64,000 bases of DNA from Endomicrobium sp. (GTDB taxonomy: Bacteria > Elusimicrobiota > Endomicrobiia > Endomicrobiales > Endomicrobiaceae). A program made the position numbers and the translations under genes. The DNA lies in contig JAISBM010000016.1 of assembly GCA_031266185.1 (NCBI GenBank), positions 1 to 64,000 on the forward strand. Reading direction: 5' to 3'. The notes beneath the pieces are model-generated. The model did no database searches and was not told the DNA's origin. It saw only the letters and a list, made by a program, of their open reading frames with translations. Below, one piece after another: positions 35,971 to 44,151 of the stretch; within the stretch, counting starts at the first letter, position 1, and each line of letters starts with the position of its first letter.

Positions 35971-37232
35971 TATTTTTAATAACAATTAAAATTGTTTTGT
36001 TTGTTATTTTTCTTTGTGCTTTAGGTTTTTTTAACGGCGCAGAAACTGCAATTACAAGCATGTCTAGCGCTTCTTTGCGTAGTATTAAAGAAAAAGAAGA
36101 AAAGTATTTCAGTAGAATAACTTCTTGGGAAACAAATACTCAAGAAATTATGACAGCCATGATTATTGGTATGAACTTATCTCTTGTTGGTATGGGTGTT
36201 ATTTTATCTTCTCTTGAGTCAGATATTGTGTATTATTACAATATTAATTCCAAAATTCTAACAGCATATTTCCCTATAATTTCAATAGTCCTTGCATTAT
36301 TTTTAGGTAACATTTTTCCAAAGACAATAACCAGATACAATTCAAAGAAGATAGGTATGTTTGTACTGCCAATTGTGATAAAATTTTCGTTTGTTTTTAA
36401 ATTTGTTATAAATTTTTTGCTTAGTATTTCAAACAAGATTGTAAAAGTGTTTATAAAAGATAAAGAAACTGAACATGTTAAAGCGCATGAAATAGACTTT
36501 TTGCTTTCAAATGAAAACACTTCTCCACTGCCAGAAGATTCTAGAGAAATTATTAGTAATATAATGGATTTTTCAGAAAATAAAATTTCTCAAGTTATGA
36601 TGCCTATTTCTGAAGTCTTTGCAATAGATATAGAGTTACCAGAAGAAGAAATAATAAAACGTATTATAGATAATAGATATTCAAGAGTTCCTGTCTATAA
36701 AGGAAATATAAACAATATTATTGGTGTAGTATATGCAAAAGACCTTGCTGTTGTATGGAGAAATTCTAAGGTTATAGTTCTTAAAGATTTAATAAGGCCG
36801 GTGTATTTTGCTCCTGAAAATGCAAAAATAAGTAAGATATTAAAAGAGTTTAAAACTGGACATCATCACATTGCAATAGTTGTTGACGAGTTTGGCGCTA
36901 CTATAGGGATAGCTTCAATGGAAGACTTAGTAGAAGAAATTGTTGGAGAAGTTTGGGATGAGTACGATATCAGGGAAAAAACTATAGTAAAAATAGCTCA
37001 TAACAAATACATGATACAAGCCTATGAATCTATATCTGTTTTAAATAACGAGCTAAAAATAAATATCCCTGAAGGTAGTTATACGAGTGTTAACGGATGG
37101 GCATTAAACTTGTTTGGCAAAATTCCGCAAGTAGGCGAAAAGATAGATTGGAATGGCTATACAATAGAAATACATGATGCGGATTTAAAAAAAGTAAATA
37201 GAATAGTGTTAAAAAAATGTACTACACGATAA
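35967..37232 (+). CDS. CNNM/HlyC-type membrane protein with CBS and CorC domain (second)
   Basis: A 421-residue paralogue of the preceding protein. The DUF21 membrane region (about 1-130; FFNGAETAITSMSSASLR, GNIFPKTITRYN) is followed by a CBS pair (SQVMMPISEVFAID, ASMEDLVEEIVGEVWDEYD) and a C-terminal CorC_HlyC domain (about 335-415, GSYTSVNGWALNLFGKIP). It may form a heteromer with its neighbour. It overlaps recO by 16 bp. Confidence 0.88.
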   Translation: MIFLITIKIVLFVIFLCALGFFNGAETAITSMSSASLRSIKEKEEKYFSRITSWETNTQEIMTAMIIGMNLSLVGMGVILSSLESDIVYYYNINSKILTAYFPIISIVLALFLGNIFPKTITRYNSKKIGMFVLPIVIKFSFVFKFVINFLLSISNKIVKVFIKDKETEHVKAHEIDFLLSNENTSPLPEDSREIISNIMDFSENKISQVMMPISEVFAIDIELPEEEIIKRIIDNRYSRVPVYKGNINNIIGVVYAKDLAVVWRNSKVIVLKDLIRPVYFAPENAKISKILKEFKTGHHHIAIVVDEFGATIGIASMEDLVEEIVGEVWDEYDIREKTIVKIAHNKYMIQAYESISVLNNELKINIPEGSYTSVNGWALNLFGKIPQVGEKIDWNGYTIEIHDADLKKVNRIVLKKCTTR

Positions 37233-37882
37233 AAGGAATTGTTCTTAACTCAAAAGTACAAGGTGAACAAGACAAGCTTGTTACAATTTATTCTTATCAG
37301 CGAGGGAAATTTCAAGCTGTTGTTCCTGGCGCTAAAAAAATTGCAGCAAAGCTTTCAAGTGCTACTGAACTTTTAACAGAAAGCGAATTTATGATTTTTA
37401 ATAATGGGTTTCATTCTAAAATTGTAGGAGCAAGAATTATAGAGAACAACTCTAAAATGAAAAGAGACTTTAAGAAAAACTTGTATGCTTTATATGCTAC
37501 AGAAATTTATGATAGGTTTGTTCCATATAATATGGAAAATAGAGATAAATATAGTTTAATTATAAGGCTTTGGCAAGTACTTTCAGACTGCAGTCATCAA
37601 AAAAGAGCATTTACTGCATTTGTTTTACGTTTTTTAAAAATTTCAGGCTATTCTTTTTTGGATTATATAAAAAATGATGGTCTTTTAATTGATAAAAATG
37701 TTGTTAAGTCTATAAAAAGACTTTCAAACTGTTCTGGTAATGACATTGATGTGTTGGAGGGAATAGAAGATGACAAAGTTTGGGGTTATGTTGAATCTTA
37801 TTTAACAAACTATATAAGTCGCCCATCTTTAAGTGTGTTTTTACAAAAAATAGAAACCGCAGAAAAGACATTAGTTGTATAA
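37217..37882 (+). CDS. recO: DNA repair protein RecO
   Basis: A 221-residue recombination mediator that anneals DNA and loads RecA with RecR. The N-terminal OB domain has TIKGIVLNSKVQGEQDKLVTIYS and VVPGAKKIAAKLS. The C-terminal helical domain is short, and no zinc-binding cysteine cluster is visible. It ends the overlapping gene run begun by the HD protein. RecO in this position is common in several phyla. Confidence 0.85.
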   Translation: MYYTIKGIVLNSKVQGEQDKLVTIYSYQRGKFQAVVPGAKKIAAKLSSATELLTESEFMIFNNGFHSKIVGARIIENNSKMKRDFKKNLYALYATEIYDRFVPYNMENRDKYSLIIRLWQVLSDCSHQKRAFTAFVLRFLKISGYSFLDYIKNDGLLIDKNVVKSIKRLSNCSGNDIDVLEGIEDDKVWGYVESYLTNYISRPSLSVFLQKIETAEKTLVV

Positions 37883-37884
37883 CT

Positions 37885-38021
37885 TAGTATCCCCAAAAGA
37901 GCAGCTTATTAGCAATAAACATTTAAGTCGTTCTTGTCTTATTATTTTGTAAGTTTGCTAATTTGATTAAATGTTTATTGCGATTGCTTTAGTAACGTAG
38001 ATAAGGTTCTAAACTAGACCA
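37885..38021 (-). repeat. 200-bp palindromic repeat, internally deleted copy C
   Basis: A reverse-orientation copy of about 137 bp. Its right end (TCTAAACTAGACCA) corresponds to the left end of copy A2. The block that carries GAATTTTGCTTC in full copies is missing, and the other end is shortened. It lies between recO and the acetyltransferase gene. The flanking bases to 38139 hold nothing recognisable. Confidence 0.75.
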
Positions 38022-38139
38022 ACCAAACTATAAAGAGAATAAACTTTTAATATTTGGAAAGTTTTGACAAAACAAATAATAATATCGTAGTATTAATAAA
38101 AATAAAAATTATGAAGTGGTTTAAATTATTGGGGAAAAA

Positions 38140-38595
38140 ATGAATATAAGATCAGCTAAAGTTGCAGACGTAAAACAGATGCACAATTTAATAGAACATT
38201 ATGCAGACAATAAAGAGATGCTTCATAGGTCGTTAAATGCTATATATGAAAGTATTCAAGAATTTGTTGTTCTAGAACACGAAAATAGAATTATAGGGTG
38301 TGGAGCTCTACATGTTTCTTGTGTAGATTTAGGAGAAGTTAAGGCATTGGCAGTTTCAGAGGATTTTAAAGGTAAAGGGTTTGGAAGAAAAATAGTTGAA
38401 AAATTGCATGAAAATGCAAAATATTTAGGAATAGAGAAAGTTTTTACATTAACTTTTAAGCCAGAGTTTTTCAAGAAATTAGGATATTCTGTAATATCAA
38501 AAGAAATGTTACCTCATAAAATTTGGAGCGAGTGTGTAAATTGTTATTTGTTTCCAGATTGTGGAGAAGTTCCGCTGCTTATATCTATGAACTAG
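38140..38595 (+). CDS. argA: GNAT-family N-acetyltransferase, ArgA-like
   Basis: A 151-residue single-domain GNAT protein. VKALAVSEDFKGKGFGRKIVE is the acetyl-CoA-binding motif (RGKGxG type). The C-terminal KIWSECVNCYLFPDCGE and the N-terminal NIRSAKVADVKQMHNLI resemble the short N-acetylglutamate synthases known from actinobacteria and others. It could supply acetylglutamate to ArgB, ArgD and ArgG encoded in this window. Substrate assignment is inference from resemblance and pathway need. Confidence 0.7.
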   Translation: MNIRSAKVADVKQMHNLIEHYADNKEMLHRSLNAIYESIQEFVVLEHENRIIGCGALHVSCVDLGEVKALAVSEDFKGKGFGRKIVEKLHENAKYLGIEKVFTLTFKPEFFKKLGYSVISKEMLPHKIWSECVNCYLFPDCGEVPLLISMN

Positions 38596-38688
38596 GGTGT
38601 TTTTCCACACACCTTGCCCCGTAAACAATAACAATTTTGCCTTTATATAAGGAATCGGTAATAGTTCTGGTATTATTCTTTTATGCAT
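38585..38688 (-). pseudogene. Remnant of an AAA-ATPase N-terminus (P-loop region)
   Basis: On the minus strand one frame reads SLYKGKIVIVYGARCVEKHP and then stops. It closely follows the family pattern KGKIVIVYGARQVGKTTL of multicopy AAA-ATPases, but the Walker A residues are destroyed and a frameshift separates it from the upstream MHKR start. The rest of the 38596-38913 gap looks like further degraded coding sequence without an open frame. Confidence 0.55.
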
Positions 38689-38913
38689 AATAGAATGCCT
38701 TTTGATATTTTTTAACAAAACTTTAGAATTTTTATACAAATATTTAAATTTTATCAAAACTGTCTATTTTTCAAAAGTTTCAAGAATATCTGTATAGCAA
38801 CATCCAAGCTCTTGTTGAAATGGAAAAAGAGAAGAACTTACTTTAACAATAAAATTAAAAAAGGAATTTATTTGTAAAAAGTCAATTTAGAATCCAAAGG
38901 ACTAAGTCAGGTT

Positions 38914-40095
38914 CTAAGTAAATAAGTCATATTGTCCAAGCAAAAACTCTTCAAGCTCACAATTTGCGCTTCCTATAATAAAGTTTAACGATTGAGGATA
39001 TAATTTTTTAAACTGTATACTCCCACCACTTCTTTTCAATCTCCCACTTTTTACTTCAATAGCTGTAATTTTATTATATTTCTGCAGAACAAAATCAACC
39101 TCATGTTCACGTTCCCTCCACCAAAACACATCAAAACCTTCCTCCTTGCTACGTGCAAGTAGATATGCACCTACAGCGCTTTCTACTAAATGCCCTCTAC
39201 TGTCAGATAGCTCAAGCAATCTATTGCGATCCGCTCCAGCAGAGTAAGTCACAAGAGAGGTGTCAAAGACCATGAACCGCGGAGAACTTTGTTTTATTTT
39301 TATCTTATTTAACGAAAATTTTTGTAATCCACATAAAACATTTGCTTTTTCTAAAAGATCCAAGTAATGAGCAATCGTAACTGTATTGCCTGCTTCCTGT
39401 AATTGTCCAATAATCTTAGTATATGATAATTCTTGTGCAGAATATATTGATCCTAATTTAAATAAAGACTTAAGTAATGCCGGCTTGCGTACTTCTTCCA
39501 TCATAAGAACATCTTGTGAAATTGTCGGTTCTACAATAGAAGTTCCTATATACCGTGCCCAGCGCTCTTTATCATTTTTTAATACAGCTGCTCCTGGATA
39601 TCCACCAAAAAAAAGAAAATCATTTAAATTATATTCAAAAGCTTCTTTGCACTCTTTAAAATTCCAATGAGGGCTATAAAGAACTTCAAAACGACCCATA
39701 AGAGACTCTGATAACCCTTTTTGTAATAATAATGCTGATGAGCCTGTGAGAATTACTTTTAAAGGAATATTATTATGAGTATCTTCATCCCATAATTGTT
39801 TGATTAACGATGACCAATCAGAAATTTTTTGAATTTCGTCAACAACTAAAATTGTATCTTTGCTTGTTCGTTTTTGAAGTAATCTTGCTTGCATCCATTC
39901 ATTATTTAACCATTCTTTAGATGTTAGTATAGCATCATCAGCACTTACATAGTAATTAGGAGTTTTTACATTTTTTATAGCTTGTACTACAGCAGTAGTT
40001 TTTCCAGTTTGACGTGGACCTATAACTATTTGAATAAAATTCCTTTTTTCCAACAGTCGTTTTTCTAGCTGGTTAACTAATTTTCTTTCGAACAC
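38914..40095 (-). CDS. AAA-ATPase of the DUF4143 family
   Basis: A 393-residue protein. Walker A is IGPRQTGKTTAVV near residues 25-37 and Walker B is ILVVDEIQKI; sensor I lies in KVILTGSSALL. The C-terminal DUF4143 domain has FKLGSIYSAQELSYTKIIGQL, VFDTSLVTY and the nuclease-like FWWREREHEVDFVL...TAIEVKSG, a PD-(D/E)XK-like core. Such genes are multicopy in anaerobes; their role is unknown. It appears intact, unlike the remnant beside it. Base use is ordinary for the region. Confidence 0.88.
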   Translation of the reverse strand: MFERKLVNQLEKRLLEKRNFIQIVIGPRQTGKTTAVVQAIKNVKTPNYYVSADDAILTSKEWLNNEWMQARLLQKRTSKDTILVVDEIQKISDWSSLIKQLWDEDTHNNIPLKVILTGSSALLLQKGLSESLMGRFEVLYSPHWNFKECKEAFEYNLNDFLFFGGYPGAAVLKNDKERWARYIGTSIVEPTISQDVLMMEEVRKPALLKSLFKLGSIYSAQELSYTKIIGQLQEAGNTVTIAHYLDLLEKANVLCGLQKFSLNKIKIKQSSPRFMVFDTSLVTYSAGADRNRLLELSDSRGHLVESAVGAYLLARSKEEGFDVFWWREREHEVDFVLQKYNKITAIEVKSGRLKRSGGSIQFKKLYPQSLNFIIGSANCELEEFLLGQYDLFT

Positions 40096-40247
40096 AGAAG
40101 GCCTCTATCATTGCAAAGTACTCATTATATTTATCTACTTGTAAATTATATTAGAAAAAAAATGGTTTGTCAAGTAATTGTAATATCTATTAAAATAATA
40201 ACAACGGGACAAATATTAATATTCCTAGTATCTAAGTATTGCTGCTT

Positions 40248-40448
40248 TGATCTTAGTTTAGAACCTTATCGGAGTTATCTTAAAGAGCGGTCTATGAGCA
40301 GCTAAACATTTAATACTACAAATTAGCACTGGTTGAAGCAAAATACATATAAGTCTTTTTTGTCTTACCATTTTGCAAGTTTGCTAATTTGTTTAAATGT
40401 TTGTTGCGATTGCTCTAATAACGTAGATAAAGATTCTAAACTAAATCA
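40248..40448 (-). repeat. 200-bp palindromic repeat, full copy D
   Basis: A 201-bp full-length copy in reverse orientation (internal landmark GAAGCAAAATACAT). The ends TGATCTTAGTTTAG and CTAAACTAAATCA are inverted. It lies in the 40096-40622 gap between the start of the ATPase gene (5' side) and the 3' end of the surface-protein gene. The rest of that gap holds only the terminator listed separately. Confidence 0.85.
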
Positions 40449-40531
40449 AACGTCAGAAGATACCATAAATGTCAGTAGTTAGGGGGCAGATATGTGATGC
40501 AAAGTGTGAACAAAAACTTACTTGTTTGTTT

Positions 40532-40579
40532 CTACTAAAAATAAGGAGCAGGCTAACTATATATGCCTACTCCTTATTT
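40532..40579 (-). terminator. Rho-independent terminator of the surface-protein gene
   Basis: A 15-bp hairpin (40539-40553 with 40565-40579, one mismatch; AAATAAGGAGCAGGC / GCCTACTCCTTATTT) with an 11-nt loop. On the minus strand it is followed by TTTTAG. It is 43 bp downstream of the stop codon of the large leftward gene. Confidence 0.8.
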
Positions 40580-40622
40580 GCTAGTGGGTTCGCCAAGCAC
40601 GAATTATTTTTAGTTTATTACT

Positions 40623-43361
40623 TTATTTAGTACCGACTACTCTTGTGACTACTCTTCTATTTTTAGAGTGAGCTTCTTCAGTACTTGTAGTATCTGCTAG
40701 CATATCTTCGCCATAGGACTCTACTTTCATCCTACTACCTTCAATTCCCTTACTTTCATAATACTCTTTTACTTTCTCAGCTCTCTTATATCCCAACCCT
40801 TCATTATACTTCCTTGTCCCTCTCTCATCTGCATGTCCTTCCAATACCACCTTTACACCTGGATTATTTATCAGATACTGCACATTTTCATTTAGTGTGT
40901 TTTTTGCCTCTTGGCTCAATTCAAATTCCCCGAACGCATGATAGACTACTTTCTTTAGCTCATATCCTTTTTCCTTTGCCTTTTCTACTTTTTTCTCCTC
41001 AGCTCTCTTATCTGTATTTCCACCTATTGCCCATAAGAATTTAAGTAAGCCATCTACAGATTCTTTATTTTTTCCATTAGAATAAGAAGCAGAGAGGTTG
41101 ATATTTAGGTCACCTATAAAAGTATTAAATCCTGCTTCGATATTAGCATTTCCGCCTCCGAATTTAGGAGAATCTACGGGCTGATTTTCAATAGTAGCGT
41201 TAAAATCATTATGGAGCTGATACTCGAAAGCAGGGCCTATAAAAGCAGCAGCAGGGTGGCCTGAAGGATCTGATAGGAGGCGAATAAATTTAAGTCCGAT
41301 TTTAATTTTTTGGAGGTGTTCAGTATCAAAGGAGATAGATTGATTTTCAGGCAAAGGTGTTTTTTCACCAGTCAAGTTAGTGATGAAATAATTAGCATTA
41401 AAATTGAGATTAAAGTCTTTATTAACTGGATACAGATACCCAGCGCCAGCATTAGCGCCATAATAAGTAGGTGAATAATCAAAGGATAAGTGAGAAATTT
41501 TAGTTAAGTCAACAGTTTTAAAGTTACAAGAAGCAAGACCTGCTCTAGCGGAAGCATTGAAATAGATATTGTTATTTAGATCAAATCTGGCAAGTAGGCC
41601 TGCGCCGTTGTAGTAAGCATGGCCATTACCGCCTACGGTAAAATCATCTTCATCGTAGTCAAAGTGGTGAGAAGTTTCGAATTTAGAGTTACCATGTTCA
41701 AAGAAGGCAGCAAAGGTAAAGTTATGGTCATGGATAGGTAGATTTTTAGCCATACCAGCCAGGATAGAGAAGCCATTGATATCCAGATCAGAGTTGTGAC
41801 CGATGAAGAACTTAGATTTAGCGGCATCGACACAAGCAAAAGGAGCCCAAGAATGAGATTTGACAGAGAGGTATTTAGCAGAATCTATAGCTTTATCTAT
41901 AATGAGATCAAGGCCTTGAGAGAGGAAAGCGAGGTTAGAGGAAGCTGCTCCAGAAAGGACTGTAGTTTGGGGGTCAAGGTTACTGGTGATAGGGGAGCCT
42001 GGAGGAGCAGGGTCGATAGGGTCGTATGGGGAAGCGGCGATACTGGGATCAAAGATAAACATTAGTAGCTTTTTATCTTTTTTGACTTGTAGTTGAGTTC
42101 TAGTATGATCGTAGAGGTAAGATCCATTAGTATTTAAAAGATCTATGCGTCCATATCCAGAAGCATCTATGAGGTTAACAGTTAGTGTAGAGGTATGGTG
42201 ATCGTAGTTAGATACAGAGACTTTGTGAGCATCAACTTGGATGTCTTGATGTTGATGAGTGAGAGTAAGTAGAGTCTCATTATTAAATATATTTAAAGGG
42301 AGGATAAATGAGAGTAAATCAAATCCTGAGATAGACTGTAGTGTGACATTTTTAGCAGAATTGAATTCAATCATATTATTTTGGACATATTTGTTAGTGA
42401 CATTTACTTTTTCAGGGTTATCGATCCTTACACCATAAACAGCGGTATTTGGTAGTTGGAGACCAGAAGCAGCAGCAGAGAATGAGATTTTATTATTAGT
42501 AATATAGAGATTGTCTACATGAGCGTGTACGTCATCTTCATTGACGCTGTAAAAGTCCAGGTAAGCAACGGATATTTGATTGTACAGCTTGTCCAATTCG
42601 CCTACTTCGCTAGTATTAATAGAGATAGAATTGCTTGATAGAGAGATGTAGGGAATGTTATACTCACTGCTATGGCCTTCGCGTGGGGCTAGGTAAGCAT
42701 CGCGTATGTGCGCTACAGTGCAAGGGCTATTAAGTATGATCTGGTTATTATCCAAGGATAAAGAAGAGTTAATAATTATAACGGTAGAGGAGGACTCAAA
42801 AGGAGGGGCATTAAGGTTTAGACAAGCGCCGTAGAGTTCCCAGATTGTAGTAGAGCTATCAATCTGAACTGAGTTATTAGACAAGGAGATAGGGGAATTA
42901 ACGATACCATCTACTGGAACGACATTTGTAAGAGCATCTCCTAGTACCGAGAAAGCGCCATATACATTCCTGGCATCTGCATTTGGTAAATCACTATAAA
43001 TGAATATGGAATTATAATCAGCATTGATAGAATTTTTAAGAGTAACGTTTTTAGTGCCTGAAGAGACAGGGGTAGAAGTGAAAGGATAATTGACACCTCC
43101 GAAGATGTGATTAGATACGGGAGAATGAATAATAAGAGTATTTCCAGAAGAATCAGCGGGGAAGTCAGTCCAAGGAGGATTACTAAGCCAAACATGTGCT
43201 ATTTCGCCATTGGTAGGTCCGCCGTTGTGGCCATTACCAGCTACAGTGAAACTTGAAACAGCTACGATGCTAATTGTTTGAGCAAAAGACAGTATGGGAA
43301 ATAGAGTGATAGAGATGAAAATGAGGATGAGTGTTTTTAGTTTAGCAGTGACACTACTCAT
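40623..43361 (-). CDS. Autotransporter-like surface protein with C-terminal OmpA domain
   Basis: A 912-residue exported protein with a strong ribosome site (AAGGAGG) and a signal peptide (about 1-27, ending LSFAQ). Residues about 30-470 are Asn/Ser/Thr-rich with repeated short strand-like patterns (SLSNNSVQIDSS, SLDNNQIILNS, SLSSNSISINTS), suggesting a beta-helix passenger. About 500-795 resembles an autotransporter barrel (GAGLLARFDLNNNIYFNASARAGLA). The end (about 810-912) is an OmpA/Pal peptidoglycan-binding domain (VVLEGHADERGTRKYNEGLG; RRVV). A passenger-barrel-OmpA order is unusual, since autotransporter barrels normally end the protein. Codons differ from neighbours (more C and CTA). 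Confidence 0.8.
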   Translation of the reverse strand: MSSVTAKLKTLILIFISITLFPILSFAQTISIVAVSSFTVAGNGHNGGPTNGEIAHVWLSNPPWTDFPADSSGNTLIIHSPVSNHIFGGVNYPFTSTPVSSGTKNVTLKNSINADYNSIFIYSDLPNADARNVYGAFSVLGDALTNVVPVDGIVNSPISLSNNSVQIDSSTTIWELYGACLNLNAPPFESSSTVIIINSSLSLDNNQIILNSPCTVAHIRDAYLAPREGHSSEYNIPYISLSSNSISINTSEVGELDKLYNQISVAYLDFYSVNEDDVHAHVDNLYITNNKISFSAAASGLQLPNTAVYGVRIDNPEKVNVTNKYVQNNMIEFNSAKNVTLQSISGFDLLSFILPLNIFNNETLLTLTHQHQDIQVDAHKVSVSNYDHHTSTLTVNLIDASGYGRIDLLNTNGSYLYDHTRTQLQVKKDKKLLMFIFDPSIAASPYDPIDPAPPGSPITSNLDPQTTVLSGAASSNLAFLSQGLDLIIDKAIDSAKYLSVKSHSWAPFACVDAAKSKFFIGHNSDLDINGFSILAGMAKNLPIHDHNFTFAAFFEHGNSKFETSHHFDYDEDDFTVGGNGHAYYNGAGLLARFDLNNNIYFNASARAGLASCNFKTVDLTKISHLSFDYSPTYYGANAGAGYLYPVNKDFNLNFNANYFITNLTGEKTPLPENQSISFDTEHLQKIKIGLKFIRLLSDPSGHPAAAFIGPAFEYQLHNDFNATIENQPVDSPKFGGGNANIEAGFNTFIGDLNINLSASYSNGKNKESVDGLLKFLWAIGGNTDKRAEEKKVEKAKEKGYELKKVVYHAFGEFELSQEAKNTLNENVQYLINNPGVKVVLEGHADERGTRKYNEGLGYKRAEKVKEYYESKGIEGSRMKVESYGEDMLADTTSTEEAHSKNRRVVTRVVGTK

Positions 43362-43390
43362 TTGTGCCTCCTTGGTGTGTTTTTTGTTGC

Positions 43391-43496
43391 GACTTTTTAA
43401 TTTAAACTTTCAATCGCATCCCAATTGATTTATAATGTACCAATTTTATTTTTGTTTTGCAAGTTTTTTTTGATTGAAAGTTTAAATTAAAAAGTC
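43391..43496. promoter_or_regulatory. Candidate invertible promoter flanked by 25-bp perfect inverted repeats
   Basis: The arms 43391-43415 and 43472-43496 are exact reverse complements (25 bp; GACTTTTTAA...TTTCAATC). The 56-bp segment between them (43416-43471) has a minus-strand promoter-like pair: TTGCAA (43457-43462), 17 bp, TACATT (43439-43434). It points at the surface-protein gene, giving a start near 43427 and a leader of about 66 nt. A plus-strand TATAAT (43431-43436) with TTTCAA 17 bp upstream is also present. The geometry is that of a phase-variation switch; no recombinase is encoded in the window. Confidence 0.55.
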
Positions 43497-43588
43497 ACGC
43501 AGGTTTGCTAAGTCGTTGATAATATGTACGTTTAAAGGGTTGTTTAAGCAAATATTAAAAATTATTTGAAGAATTGGATATGTGACAA

Positions 43589-43690
43589 GTGGAATTGGAA
43601 AAAGAAGAGGTTTTGTTGGTAGCAAAGTTTAGTAAAGATAAAGAAATAGGGTGTGAGTTTTGCATTATAGCTAGAATTCATAAGCATTAA
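43589..43690 (+). pseudogene. Remnant of a PD-(D/E)XK (DUF1703) gene C-terminus
   Basis: A 33-codon open stretch reads VLLVAKFSKDKEIGCEF near its middle. This mirrors the ending of the family member at the left edge of the window (LLGIVFSGNKEIACKF). No start or upstream domain remains. It lies in the 43497-43825 gap, which otherwise holds no recognisable gene. Confidence 0.45.
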
Positions 43691-43825
43691 GTTACTTTTA
43701 TTGCTTATTGAAATATAACTTTGAAATATAATATAATTTGATTTAATTATATATAATGTTAGTAACTAACATACGCTCATACGCTAAAGTCTCATTGTAT
43801 ATAAATTTTACAAAAAGGTGGGAAA

Positions 43826-44137
43826 ATGGGTTTTTGTGTAAATTGTTTATTTCAAGGGGATAATACTGTTGATGAACAAGGCAATGGAAAGGTTTTTTGT
43901 ATGGTTAAAAGAAAGTGGCTCCCTGAAAATGAATCTTGTGAAAATTTTACAGAATATGCTGATTTGAGCAAAGAGATACGTAGTCAATATGCATTTGAAA
44001 TTAGAGATGTTAAAAATGCTCATGGCAAAATGGGCTGGGCAATAAAACAGAATTGGAAAGCAATGATAATAGCTTTTATTGTGGCTTTTGCAACGTTTAT
44101 AGCTACAATTAAATTTTTTGATAAATATATTTTTTAA
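43826..44137 (+). CDS. Small membrane protein with N-terminal cysteines
   Basis: A 103-residue protein. The N-terminal half has CVNC, then single cysteines (FCMV, ESCENF), suggesting a small metal-binding knuckle. The C-terminal half has one membrane helix (about 77-97, AMIIAFIVAFATFIATIKFF). A GGTGGG ribosome site precedes the ATG. It begins the purine/pyrimidine run and sits 14 bp before purD. I do not recognise the family; the role is unknown. Confidence 0.65.
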   Translation: MGFCVNCLFQGDNTVDEQGNGKVFCMVKRKWLPENESCENFTEYADLSKEIRSQYAFEIRDVKNAHGKMGWAIKQNWKAMIIAFIVAFATFIATIKFFDKYIF

Positions 44138-44151
44138 AATTTGGTATTTAA

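Noticed and set aside
38509-38757. An 82-codon minus-strand open frame after the acetyltransferase gene.
   Set aside because: Its own frame makes no family sense; the recognisable P-loop remnant is in a different frame, so it is degraded DNA, not a gene.
40111-40305. A 64-codon plus-strand open frame in the gap after the ATPase gene.
   Set aside because: It runs into the palindromic repeat copy D and has no ribosome site.
43391-43496. The 25-bp inverted repeat considered as a simple terminator.
   Set aside because: The loop is 56 bp, it lies just upstream of a gene start, and the outer flank lacks a T-run.
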